The notes beneath the pieces were generated by a model. It was given only the letters and a program-made list of their open reading frames with translations, was not told where the DNA came from and did no database searches. This document shows positions 15,822-23,617 of a stretch of 45,220 nt of DNA, piece by piece. Position 1 is the first letter of the stretch, and every line of letters starts with the position of its first letter. The position numbers and the translations under genes were made by a program. This stretch comes from Mesorhizobium xinjiangense (GTDB lineage Bacteria; Pseudomonadota; Alphaproteobacteria; Rhizobiales; Rhizobiaceae), in assembly GCF_009749525.1 (NCBI RefSeq), contig NZ_WOAC01000035.1, forward strand, positions 1 to 45,220, written 5' to 3'.

Positions 15822-17180
15822 ATGATTACCAGACGACAAATACTTGGCGGCGGCGCCTTCCTTGCGGGGGCGGCTGCCTGGACCAAAACTTCGGCGATGG
15901 GCTTGCCCGAGGCTCCGATCATGGAGTCTGCGGACCTGCAGCCGCCGATCTTTCCGACGAGCGGCCCCGATTATCAGCCGGTCGTCACGCTCAACGGCTG
16001 GACGCTGCCGCACCGCATGAACAATGGTGTGAAGGAGTTCCACCTTGTCGCCGAGCCGGTCGAGCGCGAGCTCGCCCCTGGAATGACGGGCTATCTGTGG
16101 GGCTACAACGGACAGTCGCCGGGACCGACCATCGAGGCGGTGGAAGGCGACCGGGTGCGCATCTTCGTCACCAACCGGCTGCCGGAGCATACCACCATTC
16201 ATTGGCACGGCATGATTCTGCCGTGCGGTATGGACGGCGTCACGGGGCTCACCCAGCCGGGCATTCCGCCCGGCAAGACCTTCGTCTACGAGTTCGACCT
16301 CGTGAAGAGCGGCACGTTCATGTACCACCCGCACGCCGATGAGATGGTGCAGATGGCGATGGGCATGATGGGCTTCTTCGTCATTCACCCGAAGGACCCG
16401 GAACTGCATCGCGTCGACCGCGATTTCGTCTTCCTGCTCAACGCCTTCGATATCGAACCGGGCTCCTATGTGCCGCGCATCATGGAAATGACCGACTTCA
16501 ACATGTGGTGCTGGAACAGCCGCATCTTTCCGGCCATCAGCCCGCTCGTCGTGTCGAAGGACGACCGTGTCAGGGTCAGGGTGGGCAATCTCACCATGAC
16601 CAACCATCCCATCCACATGCACGGCTATGACTTCGAGGTCACCTGCACCGACGGGGGGTGGGTGCGTCCCGAGGCGCGCTGGCCGGAGGTCTCGATCGAC
16701 ATACCGGTCGGCGCGATGCGGGCCTACGAGTTCGACGCGAAATATCCCGGCGACTGGGCGATCCACTGCCACAAGTCGCACCATACGATGAACGCCATGG
16801 GACACGACGTTCCGACCTTCATCGGCGCCGACAAGACGGAGGTCGCGAAAAAGATCCAGCGCCTGCAGCCCGACTACATGGCCATGGGCAGCCGCGGCAT
16901 GGCCGACATGGGCGAGATGGAGATGCCCCTGCCGAACAACACCATTCCGATGATGACCGGATGGGGCCAGTTCGGCGCGATCGAGATGGGAGGCATGTTC
17001 TCGGTCGTGAAGGTCCGCGAGGGCATCTCGGCCGACGACTACTCCGACCCCGGCTGGTACGACCACCCGGAAGGAACCGTCGCCTATGAATGGACGGGCG
17101 CGACGCCCGAGCCGGCGAGTTCAGGCAACACAATGCAGACAGCCCCGGCGAGCCCGCATGGCAGCCACCGGAAGGGCTGA
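15822..17180 (+). CDS. Multicopper oxidase, CopA-like
   Basis: Oxidises Cu(I) or other substrates in the periplasm, lowering copper toxicity. The 452 residues start with a Tat signal (TRRQILGGGAFLAGAAA). The four copper motifs are visible: HWHG at 127-130, HPH at 169-171, HPIHMHG at 262-268, and HCHKSHHTMNAM at 315-326. The last supplies the type 1 ligands Cys316, His321 and Met326. Methionine-rich segments (MVQMAMGMMGF, MADMGEMEMPLP) may bind Cu(I). ATG 15822 follows GGAGAACC. Shorter than the classical 600-residue CopA, with no Met-rich repeat domain. The gene sits between tolC-like and cupredoxin genes in one operon. Confidence 0.93.
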   Translation: MITRRQILGGGAFLAGAAAWTKTSAMGLPEAPIMESADLQPPIFPTSGPDYQPVVTLNGWTLPHRMNNGVKEFHLVAEPVERELAPGMTGYLWGYNGQSPGPTIEAVEGDRVRIFVTNRLPEHTTIHWHGMILPCGMDGVTGLTQPGIPPGKTFVYEFDLVKSGTFMYHPHADEMVQMAMGMMGFFVIHPKDPELHRVDRDFVFLLNAFDIEPGSYVPRIMEMTDFNMWCWNSRIFPAISPLVVSKDDRVRVRVGNLTMTNHPIHMHGYDFEVTCTDGGWVRPEARWPEVSIDIPVGAMRAYEFDAKYPGDWAIHCHKSHHTMNAMGHDVPTFIGADKTEVAKKIQRLQPDYMAMGSRGMADMGEMEMPLPNNTIPMMTGWGQFGAIEMGGMFSVVKVREGISADDYSDPGWYDHPEGTVAYEWTGATPEPASSGNTMQTAPASPHGSHRKG

Positions 17181-17217
17181 ATCTCCGTCAACAAAAAGCA
17201 ACCAGGAAAGGAACAAC

Positions 17218-17709
17218 ATGAGACATCTGATCATGGCCGTCGCTTCGATGGCACTCTTCGCAGGCGCCGCTCACGCAGCGGGCAACGATGCCGGTGGCCA
17301 CGGACACGGCGATACCGAAACCATGGCCATCGGCGAGCCGGGCGAGGCCGCCATGGCCAAGCGGACCGTGACCATAACCATGCTTGAAAACGACGAGGGC
17401 GAGATGCTGTTCAAGCCCGCGTCGCTGAAGGTGAAGGCCGGCGAGACGATCCGCCTGAAGTTCGTCAATAGGGGGGAACTCGACCACGAGTTCGTCATGG
17501 ACGTTCACGACGAAATCATGGAGCACAAGGAACTGATGGCGAAGTTTCCGGAGATGGAGCACGACGACGCCAACGCCATCCGTCTCGTTTCCGGCGCGAC
17601 GGGCGAGATCGTCTGGACCTTCGCCAATGCGGGAGACTTCCAATTCGCCTGCCTCATCCCGGGCCACTATGAGCTGGGTATGAAAGGCGAGATCACAGTC
17701 TCGAACTGA
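17218..17709 (+). CDS. Exported cupredoxin (type 1 copper protein)
   Basis: 163 residues with a signal peptide (ending AAHA, about residue 20) and a plastocyanin-like fold. The blue-copper ligands are in the classical spacing: His90 (LDHEF), then Cys145, His150 and Met155 (ACLIPGHYELGM). A His-rich stretch after the signal (GGHGHG) could bind extra metal. ATG 17218 follows AAGGAAC. It could accept electrons from, or deliver copper to, the neighbouring oxidase. It is encoded in the same direction 37 bases after the oxidase. Confidence 0.9.
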   Translation: MRHLIMAVASMALFAGAAHAAGNDAGGHGHGDTETMAIGEPGEAAMAKRTVTITMLENDEGEMLFKPASLKVKAGETIRLKFVNRGELDHEFVMDVHDEIMEHKELMAKFPEMEHDDANAIRLVSGATGEIVWTFANAGDFQFACLIPGHYELGMKGEITVSN

Positions 17710-17732
17710 AGCTCACAAAAAGGTGAAATCCC

Positions 17733-18020
17733 ATGAGAAGTCTTATCAAGGCAATCGCTGCGTTCGGCGCAATCCTTATCCTTGCAACTGGTGCGTTCGC
17801 CACCGATTACACCAAGGGTGAAGTCACCAAGATCGACGCCAAGCAGAAGAAGCTCACGATCAGGCATGAGGAACTCAAGAACCTCGACATGCCGGCCATG
17901 AAGATGGTGTTCGTCGTCGCCGATGACGCGATGATCGAGAAGGTCAAGGAAGGCCTGGCAATCGAGTTCGTCGCCGAACGCGTCAATGGCCGCCTGACGG
18001 TCACCAAAATCAAGGAATGA
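17733..18020 (+). CDS. CusF-domain periplasmic copper chaperone
   Basis: 95 residues with a signal peptide (to about Ala23) and a CusF OB-fold: YTKGEVTKIDAKQKKLTIRH and the metal loop LDMPAMKMVFVV. His45, Met56 and Met58 line up with the CusF Cu(I) ligands. The Trp next to the site in E. coli CusF appears to be Met (position 53) here. It should bind Cu(I)/Ag(I) in the periplasm. It lies 23 bases after the cupredoxin gene and closes the operon. A decayed second copy is found at 19200-19321. Confidence 0.85.
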   Translation: MRSLIKAIAAFGAILILATGAFATDYTKGEVTKIDAKQKKLTIRHEELKNLDMPAMKMVFVVADDAMIEKVKEGLAIEFVAERVNGRLTVTKIKE

Positions 18021-18154
18021 CGGCTGCAGCGGGCCGGCCTTTTGGCTGGCCCGCCGCTCATCGCGCAATGCCGGCCGACCGGCCGCGCAGCGCGGAAGAC
18101 TGGTCAGGCATCTTTTCATTCTCCTCGGCGGGGGGCTGATCGAATGGGACGACG

Positions 18155-19144
18155 GTGACCAACGAACCATCCTCTACATTGAATTCGGAAGCGATGCGCA
18201 AACTGCGCTCCATATCGCTACGCCTTGCCGCGATCTTGACGCTGACATTGAATCTTGCCCTTGGCCAAGGCGGTCTTTCGGTCCACCTGAACCTTCGGCG
18301 GCGCCATATACTTCTCTTCAGCGGTCTCGTCACAAGCGCCTGGGTCGCGATGATCGCGGTCATGGAGTGGCGTCACGAAACGCTGCGTCCGGGCACCTAC
18401 CTGTCTGCATTCCTGGACGTGGATCTGGCGCTGACGATCAGCTTCGCCTTTACCGGATTTGCCGTGTTCCTGCTTGTTTCCGAGCAGGATCAGGCCAAGA
18501 GGGAGGCCAGGAAGCTTGAGCAGCGCCGCAACAATCTGTCGCGATTCTTCTCGCCATTCGTCGTGTCGGACCTGGAGAATGGAAGCGCGGCGCTCGATCT
18601 GCAGAGAAGGCAGGCGGCGATCATGTTCGTCGATCTGCGAGATTTCACCAGCTACGCGGAAAGTGCTCCGGCTGCGCAACGGGCATCCGTGCTTGCCGAA
18701 TATCGTGAACTGGCGGGCACCGTATTCCACTACGGCGGTACGGTCGACAAGTTCGTCGGGGATGGAGTCATGGCCGTCTTCTGCCAGCCCAAGCCGTCTG
18801 ATGGAGACGCGGCTCAGGCCCTGGCGTGCGCATTACGCCTCATCATGGTGCTTGATGAATGGCGTTATCGGCGCCTGAACGGCCAAGCCGCTACGTTCGA
18901 TGCAGTCATCGGATTGCATCACGGGCTGATCGTCGGTGGTGTCCTCGAAAGCGGATTTCATGACGAATTCACGGTCGTAGGAGACGCCGTGAATGTCGCC
19001 CAGCGCCTGGAAGGCCTGGCCAAGACCCTTGGCGCCTCTCTGGTCGTCTCCACGGACCTGTTGAGACAGCTCGCACCGGCGAACCGGAAGGAGACTGGGT
19101 TTTCCGGCAAGGGGTTTCACTGCAGGGCCGCCGCAGCCCAATAG
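18155..19144 (+). CDS. Membrane-bound class III adenylate/guanylate cyclase
   Basis: Makes a cyclic nucleotide. In the 329-residue frame the N-terminus has hydrophobic segments at about 17-37, 51-69 and 90-108, then a linker and a single class III catalytic domain. Metal-binding aspartates are Asp160 (IMFVDLRDFTSYAES) and Asp203 (VDKFVGDGVMAVF). The EFTVVGDAVNVAQRLEG stretch carries the transition-state Asn280 and Arg284. The substrate-defining residues suggest ATP but are not decisive. GTG 18155 is the longest start; ATG 18194 is also possible. It is placed between CusF and a broken CusF/cytochrome pair, in the copper cluster, about 130 bases after CusF. Confidence 0.85.
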   Translation: MTNEPSSTLNSEAMRKLRSISLRLAAILTLTLNLALGQGGLSVHLNLRRRHILLFSGLVTSAWVAMIAVMEWRHETLRPGTYLSAFLDVDLALTISFAFTGFAVFLLVSEQDQAKREARKLEQRRNNLSRFFSPFVVSDLENGSAALDLQRRQAAIMFVDLRDFTSYAESAPAAQRASVLAEYRELAGTVFHYGGTVDKFVGDGVMAVFCQPKPSDGDAAQALACALRLIMVLDEWRYRRLNGQAATFDAVIGLHHGLIVGGVLESGFHDEFTVVGDAVNVAQRLEGLAKTLGASLVVSTDLLRQLAPANRKETGFSGKGFHCRAAAAQ

Positions 19145-19199
19145 ACATAGCATATCTCCCGCGCCGTGCTCCGGCCGGCGGAACGAGCACATCGGCAGG

Positions 19200-19321
19200 G
19201 TCTGCCGACGTGCCGCCCGCCGCCGAACACGCCAAAGGCGACGTCGCCAAGATCGACATCCCGACAAGCCGGCCATGAACATGGTGCTCATTGTCGCCGG
19301 TCCGCATCCCGTCAGGTCAAC
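19200..19321 (+). pseudogene. Second CusF-like gene, decayed
   Basis: Between the cyclase and the cytochrome the plus strand reads EHAKGDVAKID, then after a deletion and frame change DKPAMNMVLIVAGPHPV. These match two blocks of the intact CusF-like protein (TKGEVTKID and MPAMKMVFVVAD). The part between the blocks (about 20 residues, with the metal His) is lost. It is a remnant of a former duplicated copper chaperone. Confidence 0.65.
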
Positions 19322-19357
19322 CACGGCACGTCAAGATCGTAGTTGCCCGGAAAGGAA

Positions 19358-19770
19358 ATGCCGATGATCTGGAAGCGCGCTTTTCTTGCCGGTATCGCCC
19401 TGCTCGTCGTCGCTCTGGTCGCCTGGCGTTACTGGCCGGCACCGAGGGAGACGGCGTCCGCCGCGCCGATGGTCGACGTGACGATGTCTCAACTGACGGC
19501 GCTGGAGCAGGAGGGGCGCTCGGCTTTTGCGCCGCCTGCCACGGCGACGACGCCGGCGGTCGGGACGGAATTGGCCCGCCGCTGGTCCACATCATCTACG
19601 AACCGAACCATCACAGCGACGCCGCATTTCTGCTTGCGGCAAGGTCGGGCGTTCGCCAGCATCACTGGGGGTTTGGCGACATGCCGCCAGTCGCCGAGGT
19701 CGAAGACGCCGAGATCGCCGCCATCGTCGCCTATGTCCGTGCGTTGCAGCGGGCCAATGGCATACGCTGA
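19358..19770 (+). pseudogene. Membrane-anchored cytochrome c, frameshifted at the haem motif
   Basis: ATG 19358 follows GGAAAGGA and starts a frame with a membrane anchor (AFLAGIALLVVALVAWRYW) and the lead-in LTALEQEGRSAF. The next frame carries CAACHGDDAGGRDGIGPPLV, the DMPPV axial-Met region and VAYVRALQRANGIR. The two frames meet in a run of four T at about 19525-19529. One more T would restore a continuous protein with a CAACH haem site. Either the gene is broken or a base was missed. Similar small cytochromes occur in CopA-type clusters. Confidence 0.75.
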
Positions 19771-19804
19771 CTGTCCCGCCTACTCCCGATCGGCAGGGGC
19801 AGGT

Positions 19805-20182
19805 TCAGGAGGTCGGAACCTCGCATACGGTTCGCCAGAGGTTCCGCTTCCAGTCCGCCGGATCGTACGGCAGGGCGGACGGCTGGACGGCATAATCGGT
19901 GCCTCCGACCAATACGCCCGCCGGCGCGCCGCAGCGCACACGCGCCCGGTGCCTTCCACGGTCGCGGTAGCGTTGCGCGCCGTCTGCTCCCAATTCCGTC
20001 AGGCCTATGGTGACGTCGTAATCGTAGTCGGCAGCGACCGACAACTGGCGGGTGACGAGACTTAGATCGACGGTCGTCGCGTCCGAGAAGCGTGACGTGT
20101 GGAAGATTACGGGCTCCGCTCCGCTCGTGCTGGTCGCCGCAAGTGCCAGAAGCGCACCGGAGATCAGGGAATGTGCATACAT
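19805..20182 (-). CDS. Small exported protein, unknown function
   Basis: 126 residues beginning MYAHSLISGALLALAATSTS, preceded by AGGGAGGA eight bases upstream. The N-terminus is a clear signal peptide (to about SGA). The mature part contains FHTSRFSDATTVDLSLVTR and a C-terminal YDPADWKRNLWRTVCEV. I do not recognise a family. It is convergent to the cytochrome gene and transcribed away from hipBA. The upstream DNA up to 20280 is AT-rich. Confidence 0.6.
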   Translation of the reverse strand: MYAHSLISGALLALAATSTSGAEPVIFHTSRFSDATTVDLSLVTRQLSVAADYDYDVTIGLTELGADGAQRYRDRGRHRARVRCGAPAGVLVGGTDYAVQPSALPYDPADWKRNLWRTVCEVPTS

Positions 20183-20298
20183 TGCCATCCTCCCTGTCCA
20201 TTGACGGCGCCAATCATAGCACCACAGCAGTTCGGCGTTGAGTCGATAAGGCAGTATTGCGCAATTCGACGACACCTACGATCGAACGATACACTATT

Positions 20299-20416
20299 CT
20301 ATATCGCATAGCGCCAAATCATCACGACCCTATATCAAACGTGTTGACGGAGACCGCGTAAGACGATAGATATAGTATCCTGAGCGAAATCAGTGTTTTA
20401 ATCTGGATTCTATATC
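20299..20416 (+). promoter_or_regulatory. hipBA promoter with repeated CTATATC boxes
   Basis: CTATATC occurs at 20299-20305, 20330-20336 and 20410-20416, and its complement GATATAG at 20369-20375. A -35 TTGACG (20344-20349) with a 17-base spacer to TAGATA (20367-20372) overlaps the inverted box. TATCC (20376-20380) and GGAT (20405-20408) also form an inverted pair like the HipB operators of E. coli. This fits autorepression by HipB. Confidence 0.55.
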
Positions 20417-21013
20417 ATGGCCTACCAAAGCGAAAGCCTGATCGCGCAAGCACGCGAAATCCGCGAGGCCTCCGGCGTTAGTCAGCGCGCGCTCAGCGAA
20501 CGGGCCGGATTGACGCAGAGTCACATCTCCCAAATTGAGAGCGGCAAGATGGAGCCGGGGCTGTCGAGCTTCATCGATTTGACCCGGGCGCTCGATCTCG
20601 AGGTCATGCTTGTCCCGAAGAAGCTCGTACCTGCCGTATTGAGCCTGGTTAAGGCCCGGGCGACACGAGACATGCATATCCACGCCGGTCAGCCAAACGA
20701 CAAGCGATTTGCTCGCGCAGAGCGCTTGGTCAAGAAGATGAAGCACCTCTACGGTAGCTCGGCCGATCTCGATCGCATCGAAGACACGCTTCGCTTCCTG
20801 CGACGCTTTAACATAAGCGATCAGGAGATGCAGCTGGTGCGCGCGCTGATCGCCCGCCTCGAGCGGTATCAGGCAAGCGCGCAGGCAGCTCCCGTCGTCC
20901 GCGACATTGCCCAGAACCTGCAGCAACTGCGCAATTCGATCGTACATGCCGCTCCGTCTGAGCCCCGACCCGCCTATTCGCTGGACGATGGAGATGCCGA
21001 TGCCGATGCCTGA
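20417..21013 (+). CDS. hipB: HipB-like XRE antitoxin
   Basis: 198 residues. Residues 8-65 form an XRE HTH (IAQAREIREASGVSQRALSE, then RAGLTQSHISQIESGKMEPG). The rest is an unusual 120-residue extension with basic helices (RFARAERLVKKMKHLYGSSA) and an acidic tail ending DGDADADA, longer than the 88-residue HipB of E. coli. It should bind and silence the HipA kinase and repress the operon. The ATG abuts a CTATATC box. The gene overlaps hipA by about 14 bases. Confidence 0.85.
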   Translation: MAYQSESLIAQAREIREASGVSQRALSERAGLTQSHISQIESGKMEPGLSSFIDLTRALDLEVMLVPKKLVPAVLSLVKARATRDMHIHAGQPNDKRFARAERLVKKMKHLYGSSADLDRIEDTLRFLRRFNISDQEMQLVRALIARLERYQASAQAAPVVRDIAQNLQQLRNSIVHAAPSEPRPAYSLDDGDADADA

Positions 21014-22235
21014 CGTATCGGTTCTTGATGTGCGGCTCTACGACGAGCCTATCGGCACTCTGACCCATTTGCAGGGCGATCGGACGATCTTTGCCTTCAA
21101 TGAAGATTACGTCGAGAACCCGGATCGACCGACCCTCAGCCTGTCGTACAAGGACGACCTGGGAGGCCTGATCACAAAGATCCGCCCGACACAGCGGGTT
21201 GTACCGCCGTTCTTTTCGAATCTGCTGCCGGAGGGTGGCCTACGCCGCTATCTCGCCGAGCGGGCAGGGGTCAATCAGCAGCGCGAATTCCTCCTGCTCT
21301 GGGTACTGGGGCTCGACCTGCCCGGAGCACTCTCGATCCATTCGGCGGTCGGTGACGCCCTTCCACCCAGCGATGACGAGGATTTGCCGGAGAAAGCCAA
21401 GCCCAATGCGCTGCGCTTTTCGCTCGCCGGTGTGCAGCTCAAGTTCTCCGCGTTCGAGAACGCAGGGAAGGGAGGCGGCTTGACAATTCCTGCAGAGGGC
21501 GTTGGCGGTTCGTGGATCGTGAAGCTTCCGTCCCAGCAGTTCACCGGTGTTCCGGAGAACGAGTTTTCGATGATGACGCTTGCAGGCATGATTGGCATGG
21601 ATGTGCCGGCCATCAACCTGATTGATCTCGATACGATCGCCGGCATTCCAGCAGGAGTAGGAGAGCTAAAGGGGCAGGCGCTTGCTGTTAGTCGCTTCGA
21701 TCGAACCGGCGACGGTCCGGTCCACACCGAGGATTTTGCGCAGGTGTTCGGGGTCTTCCCGGACGACAAGTACAAGCGTGCGAGCTACGCCAACATCGCG
21801 CGCGTCATCGGCACCGAGGCGGGAGATGTCGGCGCTGCCGAATTCATTCGCCGCCTCGTGTTCAGCGCGCTGATCGGCAATGGCGACATGCACCTCAAAA
21901 ACTGGTCGCTGATCTACCCGGATCGGCGCTCGGCCGCGTTTTCGCCGGCCTACGACCTGGTATCGACCATCCCTTATATCGACGGTGAGGATACCGCCGC
22001 CCTCAATTTCTCTCGGACCAAAAAGATGGCCGAATTCGATGCGGATGAGCTACGGCATCTGGCGGCGAAAGCGCTTCTACCGGAAAGGCTTGTCATCGAC
22101 ACTGCCGCCGAGACCGTGCAACGATTTCGGCAGGTTTGGGAGGCCGAGAAGGGGCATCTGCCTCTCGCCGCCGATGTCGCGATCGCGATCGACGCACACG
22201 CCCCGACGGTGCCACTCTACAAGGAACTGGCATGA
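21000..22235 (+). CDS. hipA: HipA-family Ser/Thr kinase toxin
   Basis: 411 residues in the HipA pattern. The N-terminal subdomain holds FAFNEDYVENPDRPTLSLS and PFFSNLLPEGGLRRYLAERA. The kinase core holds FSLAGVQLKFSAF and the substrate region WIVKLPSQQFTGVPENEFSM. The catalytic loop is GNGDMHLKNWSLIY, with the metal site SPAYDLVSTI after it. HipA toxins phosphorylate tRNA synthetases and induce persistence; the target here is unknown. Four ATG codons cluster at 20988-21006. The start at 21000 has GGAG six bases upstream. The stop overlaps the start of a third, interrupted gene. Nothing suggests loss of function. Confidence 0.92.
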   Translation: MPMPDVSVLDVRLYDEPIGTLTHLQGDRTIFAFNEDYVENPDRPTLSLSYKDDLGGLITKIRPTQRVVPPFFSNLLPEGGLRRYLAERAGVNQQREFLLLWVLGLDLPGALSIHSAVGDALPPSDDEDLPEKAKPNALRFSLAGVQLKFSAFENAGKGGGLTIPAEGVGGSWIVKLPSQQFTGVPENEFSMMTLAGMIGMDVPAINLIDLDTIAGIPAGVGELKGQALAVSRFDRTGDGPVHTEDFAQVFGVFPDDKYKRASYANIARVIGTEAGDVGAAEFIRRLVFSALIGNGDMHLKNWSLIYPDRRSAAFSPAYDLVSTIPYIDGEDTAALNFSRTKKMAEFDADELRHLAAKALLPERLVIDTAAETVQRFRQVWEAEKGHLPLAADVAIAIDAHAPTVPLYKELA

Positions 22236-22597
22236 CTAAGAACCCGGTCACGAACTTGCGCCACCGTCCATCTTCGGAACAATGGAGAGGACAGGGCATG
22301 TAGCCTCGGGAACCGTCGCTTGAGTTCGTATGTCCACGATGCGGGGCGACGATCACCGAAATCATTGAAGAAGTCCCGGGCTATGACGTCTTCGCAAACA
22401 AGGAATCCGACGCGCAGGGCTATGCCGAACAGACAGTGACCTGCCCCGAATGCGCGCAGGAGTTCGTTGTGAACATCCTGAACACCGGGGCGTGCCTCGT
22501 GGCGGACCTGGCGGACGGAACGACGCAGGTGAGCGTGATCGACGATCCGATCCACAGTCCGGAGGATGCATGGGAAGTGGAAGCGTATCAACGCGCG
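22232..22597 (+). pseudogene. Zinc-ribbon-like gene coupled to hipA, with an in-frame TAG
   Basis: ATG 22232 overlaps the hipA stop (ATGA). The frame reads MTKNPVTNLRHRPSSEQWRG, then a TAG at codon 24 (22301-22303), and continues in the same frame as PREPSLEFVCPRCGATITE and TVTCPECAQEFVVNILN with four zinc-ribbon cysteines. It then runs DGTTQVSVIDDPIHSPEDAW and loses similarity near 22597, where a foreign fragment begins. It may be a third protein of the hip operon. The stop codon and the truncated 3' end argue that it is no longer made in full. Family not recognised. Confidence 0.6.
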
Positions 22598-22793
22598 CGT
22601 TCATCACCTCTCGGCAGGTCACAGCCGCTCCGCCTTCGGCGGCTGCTTCGTACCGTAGTGCCGTCGATTTTCCCGCCCCAGGTTCGCCAAGCAAGACGAC
22701 ATACCGTCTGTCGCGCAAATGGCTCAGAGGGTGAGCCCCTGTTTCGCCGTTGGTTTGAACGGCGACTCGCCTGTCTAGAGATGCGCTTTCCAT
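22590..22793 (-). pseudogene. N-terminal scrap of a P-loop NTPase (NACHT/STAND-like)
   Basis: On the minus strand 68 codons read MESASLDRRVAVQTNGETGA, then SHLRDRRYVVLLGEPGAGKS (Walker A) and TALRYEAAAEGGAAVTC before similarity ends at about 22590. The long N-terminal Walker A placement resembles large NACHT or STAND-type ATPases, some of which act in phage defence. Everything after the P-loop is missing because it joins the zinc-ribbon fragment. The class is a guess. Confidence 0.45.
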
Positions 22794-22932
22794 GGTCGGA
22801 AAGAAGTAGTGAAATCTTCTCGACGAAACACAGACATTATTGAGAGCGGCTCCCGGACAGCAGTTTTACCCTGGTTTGTGGCGAACCTCACCTCGCGCAA
22901 GCTGAAGGCGACGTGTCGCTTGCGCTCTTGAT

Positions 22933-22962
22933 TGTCAGAAAACGGTAGCCTATTTTCTGACA
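22933..22962 (+). promoter_or_regulatory. Perfect inverted repeat, operator of the abiE-like pair
   Basis: TGTCAGAAAA (22933-22942) and TTTTCTGACA (22953-22962) form a perfect 10-bp inverted repeat with a 10-base spacer, ending one base before the ATG of the antitoxin gene. AbiEi proteins repress their operon by binding inverted repeats upstream, which fits this site. Confidence 0.8.
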
Positions 22963-22963
22963 C

Positions 22964-23617
22964 ATGACGACAGCCACAACACCAGTTCCCGATCGTATCA
23001 TGCGACGCGTCCGCGCTGGCGGGCGTGGCGGTGTCTTCACGCCCCGTGACTTTCTGGATGTGGCAGGGCGCGCCGCCGTCGATCAGGCCCTTTCCCGTTT
23101 GGTCAAGAGTGGGAAGCTGCGCCGCTTGGCGCGGGGCCTCTATGACTATCCGAAGGTCCATCCGAAGCTGGGGCCGCTTTCGCCGGCGCCGGACGACGTT
23201 GCGCGTGCACTTGCCCGGGAGACTGGTTCGCGCGCGCAGATCGCCGGTGCGCACGCAGCCAATGCACTCGGCCTCTCGACGCAGGTTCCTGCTAAGAGCC
23301 TCTACCTGACGGACGGGCCCTCACGCCGGATCGTGCTAGGCAAGCGCGTGATCGATCTGCGACACGCGTCACCTAAGCATTTGATCGCACCGGGCAGTCC
23401 CGCCGGGACCGTTGTCCAAGCTCTCCGCCATGTCGGACCGGTTCGCGCCGCTGATGTGGCCCGGGTTGCAGCCCGTCGGCTGTCGGCCAGCGACAAGAGG
23501 CTGCTCGCGTCCAATGCGGTCCAGGCTCCCACCTGGATGCGGCCCACGCTGATCTCGATCGGCAACACAGCATCAGAGGCAGCAAATGGACAAGGTTGCT
23601 CGTCTTCCGGCAGGTGA
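22964..23617 (+). CDS. AbiEi-like antitoxin/repressor (DUF6088)
   Basis: 217 residues. The N-terminus has a winged HTH with FTPRDFLDVAGRAAVDQALS, then RLVKSGKLRRLARGLYDYPK, as in AbiEi antitoxins. The C-terminal part includes SRAQIAGAHAANALGLSTQ and VIDLRHASPKHL. In type IV abortive-infection systems AbiEi does not bind the toxin but represses the operon and counters the toxin in another way. The start abuts a perfect palindrome. The 3' end overlaps the toxin gene by 32 bases. Confidence 0.85.
   Translation: MTTATTPVPDRIMRRVRAGGRGGVFTPRDFLDVAGRAAVDQALSRLVKSGKLRRLARGLYDYPKVHPKLGPLSPAPDDVARALARETGSRAQIAGAHAANALGLSTQVPAKSLYLTDGPSRRIVLGKRVIDLRHASPKHLIAPGSPAGTVVQALRHVGPVRAADVARVAARRLSASDKRLLASNAVQAPTWMRPTLISIGNTASEAANGQGCSSSGR

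Noticed and set aside
15663-17066. Open frame of 467 codons antisense to the multicopper oxidase
   Set aside because: His/Asp-rich composition mirrors the copper-binding motifs on the sense strand; no start signal or family. Taken as a shadow.
22362-22589. Continuation of the NTPase frame beyond 22590 on the minus strand
   Set aside because: This part is antisense to the zinc-ribbon gene, whose codon pattern is convincing, so the NTPase similarity ends at the junction.
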